A stretch of 64,000 nucleotides of DNA from Phycisphaerae bacterium (GTDB lineage: Bacteria > Planctomycetota > Phycisphaerae > Phycisphaerales > UBA1924): assembly GCA_030432905.1 (NCBI GenBank), contig JAUILU010000001.1, positions 930,001 to 994,000 on the forward strand, read 5' to 3'. The notes beneath the pieces were generated by a model. That model did no database searches. It was not told where the DNA came from and saw only the letters and a list, made by a program, of their open reading frames with translations. This document shows positions 33,353 through 42,227 of the stretch, piece after piece. Each line of letters starts with the position of its first letter. Within the stretch, counting starts at the first letter, position 1. Made by a program: the position numbers and the translations under genes.

Positions 33353-36300
33353 ATGAAGCAGATCGGCTCCTGCCTAGACGCACACGAACTCGAACGGATC
33401 CTCGGCGGCAACGGAACCGAGGAAGAACTCGAATCGCTTGCCGCGCACCTCGACACATGTGATGCCTGCCAGCGACTGGCAGACCAGATCTCCCAGAACA
33501 CTGTGCTGGAAGACGACCTGCACTGGGCGACCGAGGTTCGTTCGCGCACGTCGATCGACGTCGGCGAGCCGTTGTCTCGGCTCAACAGCATCCTGCCTGA
33601 CTACGACCTCATCGCAGAGATCGGCAGGGGCGGCATGGGCATCGTCTACCGCGCCATTCAACCCAAACTCAACCGCCAGGTTGCCATCAAGGTCCTGCCC
33701 GCGCTCATGGGCATGGTCCGCCCCGAGGCCAAGGCGAGGTTCCGCCGAGAGGCCGAACTGGCGGCCAGTCTCGATCACACCAACATCATCTCGATCCACG
33801 ACTACGGCGAAGCCGAGGGCACGCTCTTCTACGCGATGCAGCTCATCCGGGGCCAGTCGCTCCGCGACATCCTCGATGAGATCGCCCAGACCGGTGCGGT
33901 CGATTGCGTCGTCGGAGAACAGAGCGGTTCGAGCCACGCCACTCGGTCCGACCGAACCGGCTCCTCATCCAGCTCGGTTGGTGCAGGGAGAAAGTACTAC
34001 CGCGAGATCGCAAGCTGGATCGCAGAGGTCGCCGACGCGCTCGAGTATGCGCACAAGCACGGCGTCATACACCGGGATATCAAGCCCTCGAACCTTCTCG
34101 TCGCCGAAGATGGCAAGCTCATGATCTCCGATTTTGGCCTTGCCCGCCCCACCATCGACCATTCGATGACCAAGTCGCAGTCGCTCATCGGCACGTGCAG
34201 GTACATGTCGCCCGAGCAACTCGAACCGGGATCAAAGGATCTCGATCACAGGGTCGATATCTACGCACTCGGCGCCACGCTCTACGAATTGCTCGCGTTC
34301 CGGCCGATGTTCGTCGCGCCGGATGATCGACAGATCGTCCACATGATCACGACCCGCGAGCCTTCGAGGCCGAGCAAGTATGTCAGAACCGTGCCGAAAG
34401 AGCTAGAGACTATCTGTCTGAAGGCGGCCGCGAAGTCACCGAGCGCGAGGTACCAGACTGCCGAGGCGTTCGCAGACGACCTGCGACGATGGATGCTCGA
34501 TCTGCCCATCAGCGCCAGGCCGCAGAACGCGGCCCAGCGCGGCATCAAGTTCGTCTACAGGCACCGTCTTCCTTCCGCGCTGGTAGGAGCGGTTGCACTA
34601 CTCGCCGTGAGCTCGGGTGTGATGTGGGCGAAGTATGAGTCCGCCAGCAAGGCTGGTGCCGACGCCGTGTCCGCCGAGACCGAGCAGCGGGCCATGCTTC
34701 TGGTGCACCAGGCTCGAGAGAAGACAGAAGACGAGGATTTCTCAGCCGCAACCGGATTGCTTGAACAAGCGCTTGCAGTCAATCCAAAGAACCGAGAAGC
34801 CGTCCACCAGCAAGCCGTGGTGCTGACCCGCAGTGGCTTTGCGGGCAAAGCTAAGGAACTCCTCGCCACAGCAGTAAACAATGACCCGGACGACTGGCGT
34901 GCGCACTACATGCTCGGCATGCTGATGCACACGGATCACTCGGACGAACTTTCACACGTCAACAGCGAGCTGGCACCAGCACCGAGCGAACCGATCCAAG
35001 AAACCGTCAAACGGTCTGCTGCCATCGGCGCGTTGCTCTCCGTGGTAGAACGGCACAGGCCGGGCTCTCCCGAAGCACTCTGCCTCCAAACCACGATCGA
35101 ACGCGATCACAGCGCATCGATTGACATTCTCGATGAAGCGATCGCGTTGGACCCCAAGTTCACAGATGCGATCGTTGAGCGAGCCGTTCGGCTTGGCTGT
35201 CTCGGTAAGTTCGATGAAGCACTTGTCGAGTTCGACAGAGCGATCGAGCTCGGCCGAGGCGGGCACCGCGTGCACGGGCTGCGCGGCATAGCGCTCGCGG
35301 ATCAGCGCAGATTCGCCGAGGCCGAGGCCGCCTTCACGGCTGCGATCGACCGGAACCCACGGAATATCGATTGGTGGTACGACCGTGCCGTGGCCCGCTC
35401 GTACCTCGGCCGATTTACTGAGACCATCGCAGACGCCAAGCAAGCGATCAAACTCGATGCCAACTATGTCGATGCTTACGTTGTCCTCGGCCGAGGCTAC
35501 GCGGGGCTTGGCCAGCACGAGCCTGCGCTGCAGAACTACGACAAGGCCGTCGAGCTCAACCCGAATAAACCCGACGTGTACATGGAACGCGGCCTGCTCC
35601 ACTGGTTCGCGGGTAGGTATGACAAGTCTCTCGCGGACGCGAACCGACTCATCGAGCTCGTTCCAAACCAGACAGTCGGCTACCAGCGACGCGCACAGAC
35701 GTATCTCAAGCTTCAGCAATGGGACAAAGCGCTCGCTGACCTTGATGTGTGCGACACCATCAACACCAACGACATCGCCACGCCAACGATCCGAGGCGGC
35801 GTCCTGTACTACGCGGGCCGATACAATGAAGCGGCCGAGGCATTCGCAAAGGGTGAGCGAGTCTCTCCCAACACCTACGGCAACTACAACTTCCACGCGC
35901 TCTGCATGATCTACACCAAGCAGTACAGCGCCGCCATTGCCCCCGTCACCAACTGGGTCATTCTCGCAAATAACAAAGACATGGGCCACATGCGCCGAGG
36001 CATGATCTACGAGGCGCTCGGCCAGCAAGTGCTCGCGCTGCAAGACTACCTCGCGGCGGCGCAGAGCCCGAGGCTTGGTGCGTACCCGCACATCTGGTCC
36101 GCAGTTCTTCACATGATCAACGGCGACTCTGAGCTCACCGAGTATCACCTCGCGCAGTGCCAGTCAGACGCAGATACTTCCGAGTGGATGGCCACAATAG
36201 TTGCGGCACTGCGTGGCGAGATCAGCACGGAGCAGCTGATCGAGTCAGCCTCGAGTGCAAGTCAGATTGCCGAGGCACACTACTACGCCGGGGCTATTGA

Positions 36301-36427
36301 GCAGTCTCGCGGCAACTTCGAACGAGCCCGCGAGATGTACACGCTGTGCACCCGTTCAGAATCGCACGACACCTACGAACGCGACTTCGCGGCGATCCGA
36401 CTCGATCTTCTCAGTTCTGCGAACTGA
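33353..36427 (+). CDS. Ser/Thr protein kinase with zinc-finger N-terminus, membrane helix and TPR repeats
   Basis: A 1024-residue protein. It begins with an anti-sigma-like zinc-binding segment, H32-x3-C36-x2-C39 (AHLDTCDACQRL). The kinase domain is at about 84-370: glycine loop GRGGMG (91-96), Lys113, HRDIKPSN with Asp242, DFG with Asp260, and GTCRYMSPEQ. A Ser-rich insertion (about 181-215) splits the N-lobe from the C-lobe. A transmembrane helix at about 404-426 is followed by many TPRs to the end (for example ALQNYDKAVELNPNKPDVYM). The zinc finger plus kinase suggests direct control of the sigma factor encoded just upstream, a common pairing in planctomycetes. That is inference from gene order. 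Confidence 0.92.
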   Translation: MKQIGSCLDAHELERILGGNGTEEELESLAAHLDTCDACQRLADQISQNTVLEDDLHWATEVRSRTSIDVGEPLSRLNSILPDYDLIAEIGRGGMGIVYRAIQPKLNRQVAIKVLPALMGMVRPEAKARFRREAELAASLDHTNIISIHDYGEAEGTLFYAMQLIRGQSLRDILDEIAQTGAVDCVVGEQSGSSHATRSDRTGSSSSSVGAGRKYYREIASWIAEVADALEYAHKHGVIHRDIKPSNLLVAEDGKLMISDFGLARPTIDHSMTKSQSLIGTCRYMSPEQLEPGSKDLDHRVDIYALGATLYELLAFRPMFVAPDDRQIVHMITTREPSRPSKYVRTVPKELETICLKAAAKSPSARYQTAEAFADDLRRWMLDLPISARPQNAAQRGIKFVYRHRLPSALVGAVALLAVSSGVMWAKYESASKAGADAVSAETEQRAMLLVHQAREKTEDEDFSAATGLLEQALAVNPKNREAVHQQAVVLTRSGFAGKAKELLATAVNNDPDDWRAHYMLGMLMHTDHSDELSHVNSELAPAPSEPIQETVKRSAAIGALLSVVERHRPGSPEALCLQTTIERDHSASIDILDEAIALDPKFTDAIVERAVRLGCLGKFDEALVEFDRAIELGRGGHRVHGLRGIALADQRRFAEAEAAFTAAIDRNPRNIDWWYDRAVARSYLGRFTETIADAKQAIKLDANYVDAYVVLGRGYAGLGQHEPALQNYDKAVELNPNKPDVYMERGLLHWFAGRYDKSLADANRLIELVPNQTVGYQRRAQTYLKLQQWDKALADLDVCDTINTNDIATPTIRGGVLYYAGRYNEAAEAFAKGERVSPNTYGNYNFHALCMIYTKQYSAAIAPVTNWVILANNKDMGHMRRGMIYEALGQQVLALQDYLAAAQSPRLGAYPHIWSAVLHMINGDSELTEYHLAQCQSDADTSEWMATIVAALRGEISTEQLIESASSASQIAEAHYYAGAIEQSRGNFERAREMYTLCTRSESHDTYERDFAAIRLDLLSSAN

Positions 36428-36429
36428 AA

Positions 36430-37845
36430 CTAGCAACCTGCATTGAAATTCGATATCCACGCCGTGAAATCGGTCGGCGTGCACGAGCCATCTCCGTTCT
36501 GGTCGCATTCTGCGCTGCTTGTATTGAACGCACCGACCCAAGCCGTGAAGTCAGTCGGGCTGAGCATTCCGTCGCCGTTGATGTCGGCCAAACAAGGTGT
36601 CGAGCAGTTGAGGCTAAAGACGTACGCAGATCCCGTGCCGTTCCCGAAGTCGTCGTCGTTTCTGGCGCCGACCAAGATAGTCTCGTCTTCGATGGCCAGG
36701 CTCCAGCCGAACGAATCACCCTCTTCGATGTCGTCTGAGACAAACTTCTCGGCTTCAATCCATTCGGTGCCATCGTAGCGGAAGTGGTAAACCGCCCCGG
36801 CGTGGTCGCCGTTGTCGTCGTCCCATCGGCCCCCGATGATAATGCTGTCGCCCGCGATGTCGCAGTAGCCGAATACGTCGGCAGGCTCGCCATCGGATGC
36901 GGTGAGCTTTGCAGTTTCAACCCAGCTTGTCCCGTCATACTCGAAGACGTAAGCCGCACCCTGAACAAAGTTGCTGTACGCGGCACCGACAACCAGTCGA
37001 TCACCAGAAAGCCCGACGGCGTGGCCGAAGATATCGCCAGAAGCTCCGTCAGAAGCGATGATTTTCTGAACTTCAACCCAGCTCGTCCCGTCGTGCTCGA
37101 ACATGTAGACTGCGCCGGTGTTCGATTCGTTGCCCACGCCGTGCGAGCTCCCAATGGCGAGCCTGTCGCCTTCGATACTCATCCACGAACCGAATCCCTC
37201 GCCGTATAGACCGTCGGACGCATAGAGCTTCTGGGTTTCGATCCAGCTCGTGCCGTCGTACTCGAAGATGTAGACCGCACCAGCACTCGGCTCGACCACG
37301 GTATCGGCGGTCCAGGCCCCGATGACCGCGGTTGTCCCTTCCATCGTGACCATCCGACCGAAGAAGTCCTCATCCGATGCGTCGGAGGCGAGCAACTTCT
37401 GGGTCTCAACCCAGCTTGTCCCGTCGTACTGGAACACATACGCGGCTCCAGTGCTCAGCCCGAACTCGGTATCACCGGTCGCGCCGCTGATAATCGTGTC
37501 GCCCGACATTGCGTTCCAGCCGCCGAAGCGGTCGCCCTCGTCGGCGTCCGACGACACCAACTGCTGAGTCTCGACCCAGTCCGTGCCGTCAAATTCGAAC
37601 ACGTACGCGGCACCGGTTTCCACTCCACCTTCTAGGTGGTACCGAGCGCCAACCGTGATCCGGTCGCCCTCAATCTGCAGCGACCCCGGCCCGCCAAAGC
37701 GGTCTTCCAGATTGGCATCCGATGCCAATAGCTTCTGCACTTGGACCACATCGCACGCCTGAGCCAATGCCGTTACGGGTGTGACAGCAAGCCCTGCTGC
37801 TAGGGCTAGTCGCGGACCAGCAGCTATCGGGTGTATGGATGCCAT
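36430..37845 (-). CDS. Secreted seven-bladed FG-GAP propeller with GC-type dockerin (paralogue 1)
   Basis: A 471-residue protein; GGAGGAAG lies just before the ATG and a signal peptide ends near ALA-Q (about residue 29). Seven copies of a repeat of about 48-55 residues end in W(V/I)ETQKL or variants followed by (A/S)SD and DxFG, with AYVFEYDGTSW between. This predicts a seven-bladed propeller. The dockerin (DINGDGMLSPTDFTAW; DQNGDGSCTPTDFTAW) ends NFNAGC. It converges with the kinase gene, two bases away, and is divergent from its paralogue at 38153. Likely a surface adhesion or scaffold protein; no enzyme motif is seen. Confidence 0.85.
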   Translation of the reverse strand: MASIHPIAAGPRLALAAGLAVTPVTALAQACDVVQVQKLLASDANLEDRFGGPGSLQIEGDRITVGARYHLEGGVETGAAYVFEFDGTDWVETQQLVSSDADEGDRFGGWNAMSGDTIISGATGDTEFGLSTGAAYVFQYDGTSWVETQKLLASDASDEDFFGRMVTMEGTTAVIGAWTADTVVEPSAGAVYIFEYDGTSWIETQKLYASDGLYGEGFGSWMSIEGDRLAIGSSHGVGNESNTGAVYMFEHDGTSWVEVQKIIASDGASGDIFGHAVGLSGDRLVVGAAYSNFVQGAAYVFEYDGTSWVETAKLTASDGEPADVFGYCDIAGDSIIIGGRWDDDNGDHAGAVYHFRYDGTEWIEAEKFVSDDIEEGDSFGWSLAIEDETILVGARNDDDFGNGTGSAYVFSLNCSTPCLADINGDGMLSPTDFTAWVGAFNTSSAECDQNGDGSCTPTDFTAWISNFNAGC

Positions 37846-38152
37846 CTTTCTTCCTCCGGGCTACCCGCCAAGCGAGTCACGTGTCTGTTGGTTGAGCACG
37901 GCGGCAAACGCCGCATACAGGCCCCCAGCTAGCCATACGACACACTCGCGGCTTTCTTTCAAGAGGCATCAAAAAGAGCGTTTGGCTCCCTCTGCTTGCG
38001 TGGCCCACCTCGTTCCCGCTTGCTGAAGAAATCACAGATTTCAAGTAAGAACTGCTCCAGCTCCGTGTATATATGAGTAGATCGGCCGCGCTGCCGCAGC
38101 AGCGATGACCGCCGGACAAGGGTTCAATTCACTGCACATGACGGAGCCTGGC
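37846..38152. other. Divergent intergenic region between the two propeller paralogues
   Basis: About 307 bases holding both promoters. A TATATA-containing stretch (about 38069-38075) could be a -10 for the plus-strand gene, without a clear -35. Nothing else is recognised. Confidence 0.35.
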
Positions 38153-39583
38153 ATGCGATCGAGCCACCCATCGGTTACTTGGATTTCATCGAGAACTCTG
38201 GCCATCCCGGCTGCTTGCCTGGCAACGATGCCAACATCGGCTCTAGCTCAATCCTGCACGCCGATCGAGACCCAAAAGCTGATCGCTTCCGACGGCGCAG
38301 CCGGCGACAACTTCGGCAACTCGTCAGCGGTTGAGATCAACGGCGACGCACTGCTTGTCGGATCCCGGTATCACATCGGCGACGCGTTCGAAGACGGCGC
38401 CGCGTATGTGTTCCGACGCAGCAACGGGTCATGGTCCGAAGAAGCCAAACTCAGCGCTTCCGACGGCGACGAGAGTGACTGGTTCGGCTGGGGTGTTGCG
38501 CTCGAGGGCGACACCGCGATCGTCGGCGCGTTCCAAGACGACGACAACGGCGAAAACTCCGGCTCGGCATACGTCTTTGAGTTCGACGGCACGAACTGGA
38601 TCGAGACTCAGAAACTACTGCCGTCTGACGGAGCGGAGGGCGACGCTTTCGGTCGAAACGTGGATATCGACGGCGACGTCGCGATCATCGGCGCGATGAC
38701 GGCAGACGTCGGCGCCGAAGCAAACGCCGGCAAAGCCTACGTTTTTCGCTATGACGGCACGAACTGGGTTGAAGAAGCCATCCTTTCAGCATCCGACGGC
38801 ATCGCCGGTGCTGCATTCGGACAGTGGTGTTCGGTTGAGAATGACACCATCTTCATCGGTGTTCCATACGACCAGGACCAGTTCACCTCATCAGGCTCTG
38901 CGTACGTCTTTGAATACGACGGCACCAACTGGAACGAAACGCAGAAACTCACAGCGCCAGACGGCGAGCAGATGAACTCGGTGTACGGCAACTGGGTAGA
39001 AAGCTCGGGCGACATCGCGGTTGTAGCTTCGGTCTACCGGGACACTTTCGCGGGCGCTGTGTATGTGTACCGTAACGACGGCTCGAGTTGGAATTTCGAG
39101 CAACGACTCGAAGCACCCGACCGCGAAGATCGTGATTTCTTCGGATATGTCACGATCGAAGATGGTATCATCGTGGTCGGCGCTAGGAGCGATGACGACA
39201 TCGCCGACGGCTCGGGCGCAGCGTATGTCTTTGAGCACGACGGCTCGGGCTGGGTCAACACCCACAAGCTCAAAGCCTCATCGCCGCAACCCAGCGACAC
39301 GTTCGGCTGGGGGGTGTCGATCTCCGAGGGCACACTGGTTGTTTCGGCAAAGAACGACGACGACAACGGCTCAGATGCCGGGGCGGTCTACGTCTTTGAC
39401 ATGGGCTGCGGATTTGAATGCCTCGCTGACGTCAACGGCGACGGCATGCTGAGTCCGACCGATTTCACCGCCTGGGTCGGCGCGTACAACTCGAACGCAC
39501 CGGAGTGCGACCAGAACGGCGACGGCTCCTGCTCACCAACGGATTTCACCGCTTGGATCACAAATTTCAACGCTGGCTGCTAG
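38153..39583 (+). CDS. Secreted seven-bladed FG-GAP propeller with GC-type dockerin (paralogue 2)
   Basis: A 476-residue protein, clearly related to the product of 36430-37845 along its whole length. GGAG six bases before the ATG at 38153 favours that start over ATGs at 38105 and 38138. The signal peptide ends near ALA-Q. Seven repeats ending in motifs such as WIETQKLLPSDG and WNETQKLTAPDG are countable. The dockerin (DVNGDGMLSPTDFTAW; DQNGDGSCSPTDFTAW) ends NFNAGC. The two paralogues face away from each other, which points to an inverted duplication that has since diverged. Confidence 0.86.
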   Translation: MRSSHPSVTWISSRTLAIPAACLATMPTSALAQSCTPIETQKLIASDGAAGDNFGNSSAVEINGDALLVGSRYHIGDAFEDGAAYVFRRSNGSWSEEAKLSASDGDESDWFGWGVALEGDTAIVGAFQDDDNGENSGSAYVFEFDGTNWIETQKLLPSDGAEGDAFGRNVDIDGDVAIIGAMTADVGAEANAGKAYVFRYDGTNWVEEAILSASDGIAGAAFGQWCSVENDTIFIGVPYDQDQFTSSGSAYVFEYDGTNWNETQKLTAPDGEQMNSVYGNWVESSGDIAVVASVYRDTFAGAVYVYRNDGSSWNFEQRLEAPDREDRDFFGYVTIEDGIIVVGARSDDDIADGSGAAYVFEHDGSGWVNTHKLKASSPQPSDTFGWGVSISEGTLVVSAKNDDDNGSDAGAVYVFDMGCGFECLADVNGDGMLSPTDFTAWVGAYNSNAPECDQNGDGSCSPTDFTAWITNFNAGC

Positions 39584-39804
39584 TAACCATCAAAGCTGGT
39601 TAATCCGGGTAAGTGGCAGCCCTTTTTCCCCAGTAGACGCTGAAAAACAAGAGATTATCCAAAATGCAACAGCATCACCCAAAGACTCTTGAGGACAATG
39701 CGTAGAGGTGGTTGGATGGACATCGGGTTGGCTGTCATGGGTCCCGCTCGAAAGTTCATCTGGCACAGAGAGACTTGCTTAAAGAGCAGAATGGAGAAGA
39801 GAGT

Positions 39805-40443
39805 ATGAAGACCAAGACCGCAATCGGTATCGTTCTGTCCATCGGGGCCGCTACAGCCTCCGCTGATGTGATTTCTGAGACCAACTCGGCCTCGCTCGAC
39901 TGGGGCCTCTCGGGCTCGGGCAACCCGATCACCGTCGGCCCGACCACGCTGTACCCGTCGGAAATCAACGTCGCAGGCGCAACCGGCGCGATCGTCGATG
40001 TCAACGTCAGCCTCAACGGCGGCCAGATCGATGACACCGAAGACCTCAACATTGTCGTCGTTTCACCTGCCGGCACCGTTGTCGGCCTCATCACCGGCGC
40101 GGGCGGCGCTGACCCCGTCACCGGCGACATCACCTTCGATGACGCTGCCGCCGGCATGATCCCGGACAACAACTTCCCGGGCGGCTCGGGTACGTACCAG
40201 CCTTCGGTCCACGGCGGTGTCAGCGGTGTTGTCACCAACCCGCTCGCCGACGGCTCGGTCCTCTCACTCTTCAACGGTGAAGACGCAAACGGCACCTGGT
40301 CGCTCTACGTGTACGACGCGTTCATGGGCGGCACCGGCGCATTCTCGGGCGGCTGGACGCTCGACATCGTGACCGTCCCGGCACCCGCATCGGCTGCACT
40401 CCTCACAGTCGGTGGCCTCGCTGCTGCAAGACGTCGCCGCTAA
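39805..40443 (+). CDS. Exported P-domain-like protein with PEP-CTERM-like tail
   Basis: A 212-residue protein; GGAGAAGAGAG precedes the ATG at 39805, 31 codons inside the longest frame. After a signal peptide (to about ASA-D, residue 20), the body resembles a proprotein-convertase P domain: DLNIVVVSPAGTVVGLI, then LSLFNGEDANGTWSLYVYDA and GGWTLDI. Such domains stabilise or bind in secreted enzymes, but no protease is attached. The tail VPAPASAALLTVGGLAAAR plus Arg residues is the shared sorting signal. A strong terminator hairpin follows. Confidence 0.82.
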   Translation: MKTKTAIGIVLSIGAATASADVISETNSASLDWGLSGSGNPITVGPTTLYPSEINVAGATGAIVDVNVSLNGGQIDDTEDLNIVVVSPAGTVVGLITGAGGADPVTGDITFDDAAAGMIPDNNFPGGSGTYQPSVHGGVSGVVTNPLADGSVLSLFNGEDANGTWSLYVYDAFMGGTGAFSGGWTLDIVTVPAPASAALLTVGGLAAARRRR

Positions 40444-40493
40444 AAGCCCTCAGGTAAGTGCTCAACCCTCACTTGCTTGTTCGCCTCACAAAG

Positions 40494-40524
40494 ACACCGG
40501 CTCCCACTCGTGGGGAGCCGGTGT
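40494..40524. terminator. Bidirectional terminator hairpin
   Basis: A perfect 12-bp stem (ACACCGGCTCCC / GGGAGCCGGTGT) with a 7-base loop, followed by TCTCTTTC on the plus strand. It lies between the ends of the convergent genes at 40443 and 40553 and can serve both. Confidence 0.8.
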
Positions 40525-40552
40525 TCTCTTTCACTACACAATGCAAGCGGAA

Positions 40553-42004
40553 CTAACAGCCGGCGTTGAAATTCGAAATCCACGCTGAGAAATCAGTCGG
40601 CGTGCAAGCACCGTCGCCGTTCTGGTCGCACTCCGATTCGTTCGCGTTGAACGCGCTGACCCAAGCCGTGAAGTCGGTCGGGCTGAGCATCCCGTCGCCG
40701 TTGACGTCCGCGAGGCAGCCGCCCTTGAGGACGAATTCGATCGAATCGATGTTGAACTCGTCGCCGCTGAAACCGACGTTGGTCAACCGCATGATGTGCT
40801 CGCCCTGAGGAAGCGTGATCGGGAACTGTACATCTGTGTAAACCTGCCAGTTGCCCGTGTTCGGCACATCTACTCGGCCGCTAATGTCGTTGCCATCAAT
40901 ATCGAGCCTGAACACACCCGCGGAAGTCTGCGATGCGACACGAGCGATGGCTGTGTAGTCCCCCGCCTGCTGGACATCGACGGTGTACTCCATCCAGTCG
41001 GCGGGGCACATGTACCCGACGTTGTAGCCGCCGCCGGGGATCGCCTCGATATCAACATCAACATCGGTGCGGAACGCGCCGCCCGTGTTGCCGATGTCGC
41101 AATCCGAGTACGCATCGCCCGGGTAGCCCTCATCAAACTCCTCGGCCTCGAGCACCCCTGGAATCACGATCGGCGAGCCGTTGAACGGCTCCTGCATCCG
41201 CTGATACACACGGACCCAGTTGATCTCATAGACCTGCGGGAACTGCGAAGATCCGTTTGGGTTGCCAGGGAAGTTGCCACCAACTGCGCAGTTCAGCAGC
41301 AGGTGGAAGTTGTGATCGAAAGGTGCGCGGTCGTTGTCCGGCGCGGAGGTCGAGTACCAGTTCCCGCGATTCAACGAGCGGAACAGGTTGCCATCGACAT
41401 ACCAGCGGATCGTGTCCGGGTCCCATTCGACTGTGTATGTATGGAAGCCCTGAGAGAAATCGGTACCCGGCGCGTACTCACCGCCGGTGTGCACGTTGTT
41501 GGGCCATTGCCCGCCGTGATGGATGGTCCCGTAGATCCGGTCGGCCTGGTTGACCGATTCCATGATGTCGATCTCACCCCCAGCAGCCCACCCGCCGTAT
41601 GGCGAGTTCGTCGGCAACATCCAGAACGCGGGCCAGATGCCCGTGGTCGAGGGCAGCCGCATCTCCGCCTCGACCTTGCCGTACATGAAATCAAGGTTTC
41701 CGATCGTGCGGATTCGGGCGGAGGTGTACGGCTTGCCGCCGAAGTTCTCCTGTCTCGCGATGATCTTCAGTGACCCCCCACTGACCTCGGCGTTGAGCTC
41801 TCTGTCGGTGTAGTACTGCAGTTCGTTGTTGCCCCATCCCGGGTTTCCGTACTGCGTGCCGTCACCGATCATGTAGCTCCATTTCTGGGTATCGAGCTGA
41901 GTGCCGGTGAACTCATCCTCCCAAACCAGCTCGTAAGAGCCTTGTGACGCGGCTTGTGATGATGACAAAACACTAACAAGCAGGCCCAATTTGACATTCT
42001 TCAT
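40553..42004 (-). CDS. GH16 endo-beta-1,3-glucanase (laminarinase-like) with CBM6-like module and GC-type dockerin
   Basis: A 483-residue secreted enzyme. GGAG seven bases before the ATG at 42004 sets the start; the signal peptide ends near residue 20. GH16 catalytic domain at about 25-268 with the active-site motif GEIDIMES (Glu144 nucleophile, Asp146, Glu149 acid/base); the loop content GWGNNELQYYTD is typical of bacterial laminarinases. A CBM6-like module follows (about 283-426, LEAEEFDEG opening, EFNIDSIEF ending), then the dockerin (430-483, ending NFNAGC). It should cut beta-1,3-glucan such as algal laminarin outside the cell. The gene is divergent from the prepilin/LacI operon, so both promoters share the region around the operator at 42182. 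Confidence 0.95.
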   Translation of the reverse strand: MKNVKLGLLVSVLSSSQAASQGSYELVWEDEFTGTQLDTQKWSYMIGDGTQYGNPGWGNNELQYYTDRELNAEVSGGSLKIIARQENFGGKPYTSARIRTIGNLDFMYGKVEAEMRLPSTTGIWPAFWMLPTNSPYGGWAAGGEIDIMESVNQADRIYGTIHHGGQWPNNVHTGGEYAPGTDFSQGFHTYTVEWDPDTIRWYVDGNLFRSLNRGNWYSTSAPDNDRAPFDHNFHLLLNCAVGGNFPGNPNGSSQFPQVYEINWVRVYQRMQEPFNGSPIVIPGVLEAEEFDEGYPGDAYSDCDIGNTGGAFRTDVDVDIEAIPGGGYNVGYMCPADWMEYTVDVQQAGDYTAIARVASQTSAGVFRLDIDGNDISGRVDVPNTGNWQVYTDVQFPITLPQGEHIMRLTNVGFSGDEFNIDSIEFVLKGGCLADVNGDGMLSPTDFTAWVSAFNANESECDQNGDGACTPTDFSAWISNFNAGC

Positions 42005-42154
42005 CGTTCGGCTCCAGTGTGCGATGTAACACACGCACAGCGTAACGCTTCCATACACGCGCATGCAAGCCCGGAATTTACCCACACCGTGCGGCCAATA
42101 AATCGGCCTTAGTGCTGTCTACAAGGCCATTTAGTGATTGCCCTTAATTATCCC

Positions 42155-42198
42155 TTGACAAAGCTGCATACCAGCGTGCACAATGTAACTGTTACATT
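42155..42198 (+). promoter_or_regulatory. Sigma-70-like promoter overlapped by a perfect palindromic operator (locus B)
   Basis: TTGACA at 42155-42160 is followed after 18 bases by CACAAT (42179-42184). The 17-base perfect palindrome AATGTAACTGTTACATT at 42182-42198 overlaps the -10. Its TGTAA/TTACA arms match the locus A operators, but the centre is three bases, not four. It precedes the prepilin-like gene and, through it, the LacI gene at 43273, so autorepression is likely. A half-site ATGTAAC lies at 42024-42030, in front of the divergent GH16 gene. Confidence 0.75.
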
Positions 42199-42227
42199 CA
42201 TGGCTCCAACTCCCCGGAGAATCCCTC

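Noticed and set aside
34952..36148. 398-codon open frame on the minus strand
   Set aside because: It lies entirely antisense to the TPR part of the kinase gene and is a by-product of GC-rich codon use; no family-like motif, start signal or signal peptide.
36430..39583. Tandem repeats as a possible CRISPR array
   Set aside because: The repeats encode propeller blades in frame, have unequal length and vary as coding repeats do.
40796..41773. 325-codon open frame on the plus strand
   Set aside because: It is antisense to the GH16/CBM6 gene, whose catalytic motifs are complete; the reverse frame is Arg/Asp/Val-rich shadow sequence.
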